Assembly: GCA_023436805.1 (NCBI GenBank)
Contig: JAEZHT010000060.1
Span: 1-33,905, forward strand
Origin: Bacillota bacterium
Lineage (GTDB): Bacteria; Bacillota_I; Bacilli_A; Acholeplasmatales; UBA5453
Direction of reading: 5' to 3'
Length of the DNA: 33,905 bases
Each line of letters opens with the position of its first letter. Position 1 is the first letter of the stretch. The position numbers and the translations under genes were made by a program. The notes below the pieces were generated by a model. That model saw nothing but the letters and a program-made list of their open reading frames with translations. It made no database searches and was not told the origin of the DNA. Below are positions 32,271 to 33,905 of this stretch, piece after piece.

Positions 32271-33833
32271 TTGAAGAAAATTTGGATTTTAAGCAGTCTT
32301 ATTTTAATGCTCGTTTGTTCCATTTCGATTCAAGCGGGTGATTATGCTTCAAATGCTTTACGGCTACCTTACGGTAAAAATTATTTGGATTTAAGAAATA
32401 TGCAACGCACAGACCCGAGAGACATCGATATGTTTACCCACATCAAAATCAAAAAGCATGTCACGTATACGTTGGTGATGGATTTGGCTTACATTGGGGT
32501 AGATAATTTCTCACAAGACGAATACCCTTATTTTACCCATTGTGAGAAGGTCAATGTGAACTGTCAAACCAAAGATATCAGCGTCGATTTGGTCAATGAG
32601 CGTTGGTATTATACATTTGTAAGTTCGGTAGAAACGCTGTTGTTTCGTGACATCCCTGCGATGGCGATGCAGGGGTATAATATTATGTTGTATGAAGGTA
32701 CGTATGCACAATTCACAGGATTTGAATACTATGTCTCTAACGCACCGATCGTTTATTCTGGGGTTTATTTGGTCGACATCGATGCCCCTGCCTTAGAAGC
32801 AGAAATCCGCAGTACGCTCTCCGTGAGTGATCCTAAAGGCGGACCGATTCGAATGGAATTGATGGGTGGTGACTATGAAGAATCGAACCCGGAATTGGGG
32901 GAGTTCATCCTTCAATACAGAGCGGTGGATGCGATGACCAACACCAGTTATTTTGAAATGGTCGTCAAAGTCATTGACCGAACCAAACCCATCATACAAG
33001 GGATAGAACTTTATACAATTGAACATGGCACACCACTCGTTTTAAACGATATCTTGAACCAATTAACGGTGTCTGATAACGTCTCTGCGGTGAGTACGTC
33101 AAACATTACCGTATTGTCTGATAATTATACAAATAATGCCCACCAAACTGGCACCTATGAAATTGTTTTAAGCTTAAAGGATGAATCCATGAATGAAGCG
33201 ACTAAAACAATTCAAATCCGTGTCACAGATACCAAACCACCGATGATTTACGGTCCTGATGTGATTTACACGTATTTAAGTGATGGCGCACGTACCTTAG
33301 AACAAATCACGAGTTTATATACAGCGATTGATAACCATGATGGGGATATTACGAATAAAATCAATATTTACTTAGCCGACTATGACGGTACTTTAATTAA
33401 GAACCATACCATTTATGTGCGTTGTACAGATGCTGCAGGCAATCAAACACTCCGGACAGTGCATTTGCATGTCATTGATGATACCGCGCCGATTTTTCAT
33501 ACCACAGAATATGTCTTGAGCATCGATGTTTATGATGAGATGTCGAGAGAAGAGGTTATTTCATGGTTAGAGAATCAGTTACAACAATCGGGTGTCTCTC
33601 CAAAGAACATTAAGATATTATTAGATGAAACAGAACACCTACAATCTAAACGCAATCAAGCATTCATCTATTACAGCTATGAAGTCGATGGTACCAGTTA
33701 CCAAAGTCGGATTGCTGTCAATTATCCGAATGAAACCAATACACCATTGACATGGGTGTATATTGGTCTTGGTACGATGGTGGCTTTGAGTGGCGGATTC
33801 TTCGTTTATAGAAAGATTAAAAAACATCGATAA
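32271..33833 (+). CDS. Secreted Ig-like surface protein with C-terminal membrane anchor
   Basis: A TTG start at 32271 follows AGAGGTGA and gives 520 residues. A signal peptide (about 1-22, ending IQAGD) precedes an unassigned domain (about 25-160) containing two cysteines in a CEKVNVNC segment. Three Ig/HYR/DUF5011-like domains follow (about 165-240, 241-325 and 326-405), with repeated DxTxPxI joints and a YTAIDNHDGDIT segment typical of the group. Then come a helical and charged region (about 415-475), a membrane helix (about 494-512) and the tail RKIKKHR. Domain style resembles the 7538 surface protein. It may be an adhesin or binding protein; no enzyme motif was seen. Confidence 0.72.
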   Translation: MKKIWILSSLILMLVCSISIQAGDYASNALRLPYGKNYLDLRNMQRTDPRDIDMFTHIKIKKHVTYTLVMDLAYIGVDNFSQDEYPYFTHCEKVNVNCQTKDISVDLVNERWYYTFVSSVETLLFRDIPAMAMQGYNIMLYEGTYAQFTGFEYYVSNAPIVYSGVYLVDIDAPALEAEIRSTLSVSDPKGGPIRMELMGGDYEESNPELGEFILQYRAVDAMTNTSYFEMVVKVIDRTKPIIQGIELYTIEHGTPLVLNDILNQLTVSDNVSAVSTSNITVLSDNYTNNAHQTGTYEIVLSLKDESMNEATKTIQIRVTDTKPPMIYGPDVIYTYLSDGARTLEQITSLYTAIDNHDGDITNKINIYLADYDGTLIKNHTIYVRCTDAAGNQTLRTVHLHVIDDTAPIFHTTEYVLSIDVYDEMSREEVISWLENQLQQSGVSPKNIKILLDETEHLQSKRNQAFIYYSYEVDGTSYQSRIAVNYPNETNTPLTWVYIGLGTMVALSGGFFVYRKIKKHR

Positions 33834-33837
33834 ACCA

Positions 33838-33869
33838 AAAGATTCATTCATTATTGAATGGGTCTTTTT
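33838..33869 (+). terminator. Rho-independent terminator after the last gene
   Basis: A 13-bp stem with two G-U pairs (AAAGATTCATTCA against TGAATGGGTCTTT, loop TTAT) runs into TTTTT. Confidence 0.8.
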
Positions 33870-33880
33870 CTTTGAAATTA

Positions 33881-33889
33881 TGTTAAAAT
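33881..33889 (+). promoter_or_regulatory. Possible extended -10 promoter for a gene beyond the window
   Basis: TGTTAAAAT fits TGnTAnAAT just after a terminator. No -35 is clear and no gene start is visible before the window ends at 33905. Confidence 0.35.
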
Positions 33890-33905
33890 CATTTCAGATT
33901 TATGT

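Noticed and set aside
1..33905. Mycoplasma-type code with UGA as tryptophan
   Set aside because: Several genes end in TGA exactly where the next gene starts (3130-3132, 4167-4169, 24894-24896), and conserved tryptophans are all TGG.
1..33905. Mobile elements, CRISPR arrays, tRNA or rRNA genes
   Set aside because: No transposase or integrase motifs, no regularly spaced repeats and no cloverleaf-like or rRNA-like stretches were seen. Intergenic spaces are short (longest about 200 bp) and are accounted for by terminators and promoters.

Overview
The window looks like a chromosomal segment from a low-to-mid GC member of the Bacillota, on the Bacilli/Mollicutes side. TGA is used as a stop codon (for example at 3130-3132 and 4167-4169) and tryptophan is TGG, so the genetic code is standard. 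That excludes Mycoplasma/Spiroplasma but allows Acholeplasma- or Izemoplasma-like organisms and walled Bacilli. Surface proteins are lipoproteins or end in a membrane helix plus a short basic tail, and I saw no LPXTG sorting signal. This would suit a wall-less relative, but the window alone does not prove it. Nearly all genes are on the + strand. I saw no tRNA, rRNA, CRISPR array, insertion sequence or phage gene.

Layout. (1) 1-7393: three overlapping genes for a tandem GHL10 glycoside hydrolase on the cell surface (5' end outside the window), a beta-lactamase-fold serine hydrolase resembling AmiE/YbbE, and a very large lipoprotein amidase. (2) 7472-10001: a single-gene unit with a near-consensus promoter, a cre-like operator and a strong terminator, encoding an abundant-looking surface protein. 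(3) 10070-28297: one apparent operon of 14 genes. It holds two solute-binding proteins, two pairs of sugar ABC permeases, a propeller/TPR protein, a YIP1 protein, a DUF5696-like protein, a DUF624 (YesL-like) protein, and then NamZ, NagZ, a BadF-type amino-sugar kinase and MurQ. (4) 28283-29191, minus strand: a GNAT acetyltransferase that converges on murQ and shares its terminator. (5) 29254-33869: a lipoprotein GH18 hydrolase, methylglyoxal synthase, a cyclase-family metal hydrolase and another anchored Ig-like surface protein.

How the genes may work together. The gene set matches peptidoglycan salvage. The secreted amidase would strip stem peptides from glycan strands. The GHL10 protein, which resembles DigH/YddW that acts on denuded glycans, and possibly the GH18 protein would cut the strands. 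The solute-binding proteins and permeases would import GlcNAc-MurNAc saccharides. Inside the cell NagZ and NamZ would release GlcNAc and MurNAc, the kinase would phosphorylate them, and MurQ would convert MurNAc-6-phosphate to GlcNAc-6-phosphate plus D-lactate. Two points differ from the Bacillus subtilis murQRP-amiE-nagZ-namZ cluster: import appears to use ABC permeases rather than the PTS protein MurP, and NamZ, NagZ and the AmiE-like enzyme have no visible signal peptides, so depolymerisation is predicted to finish in the cytoplasm. No ATPase subunit for the transporters is present. Family assignments come from motifs and overall resemblance read by eye, not from database searches.
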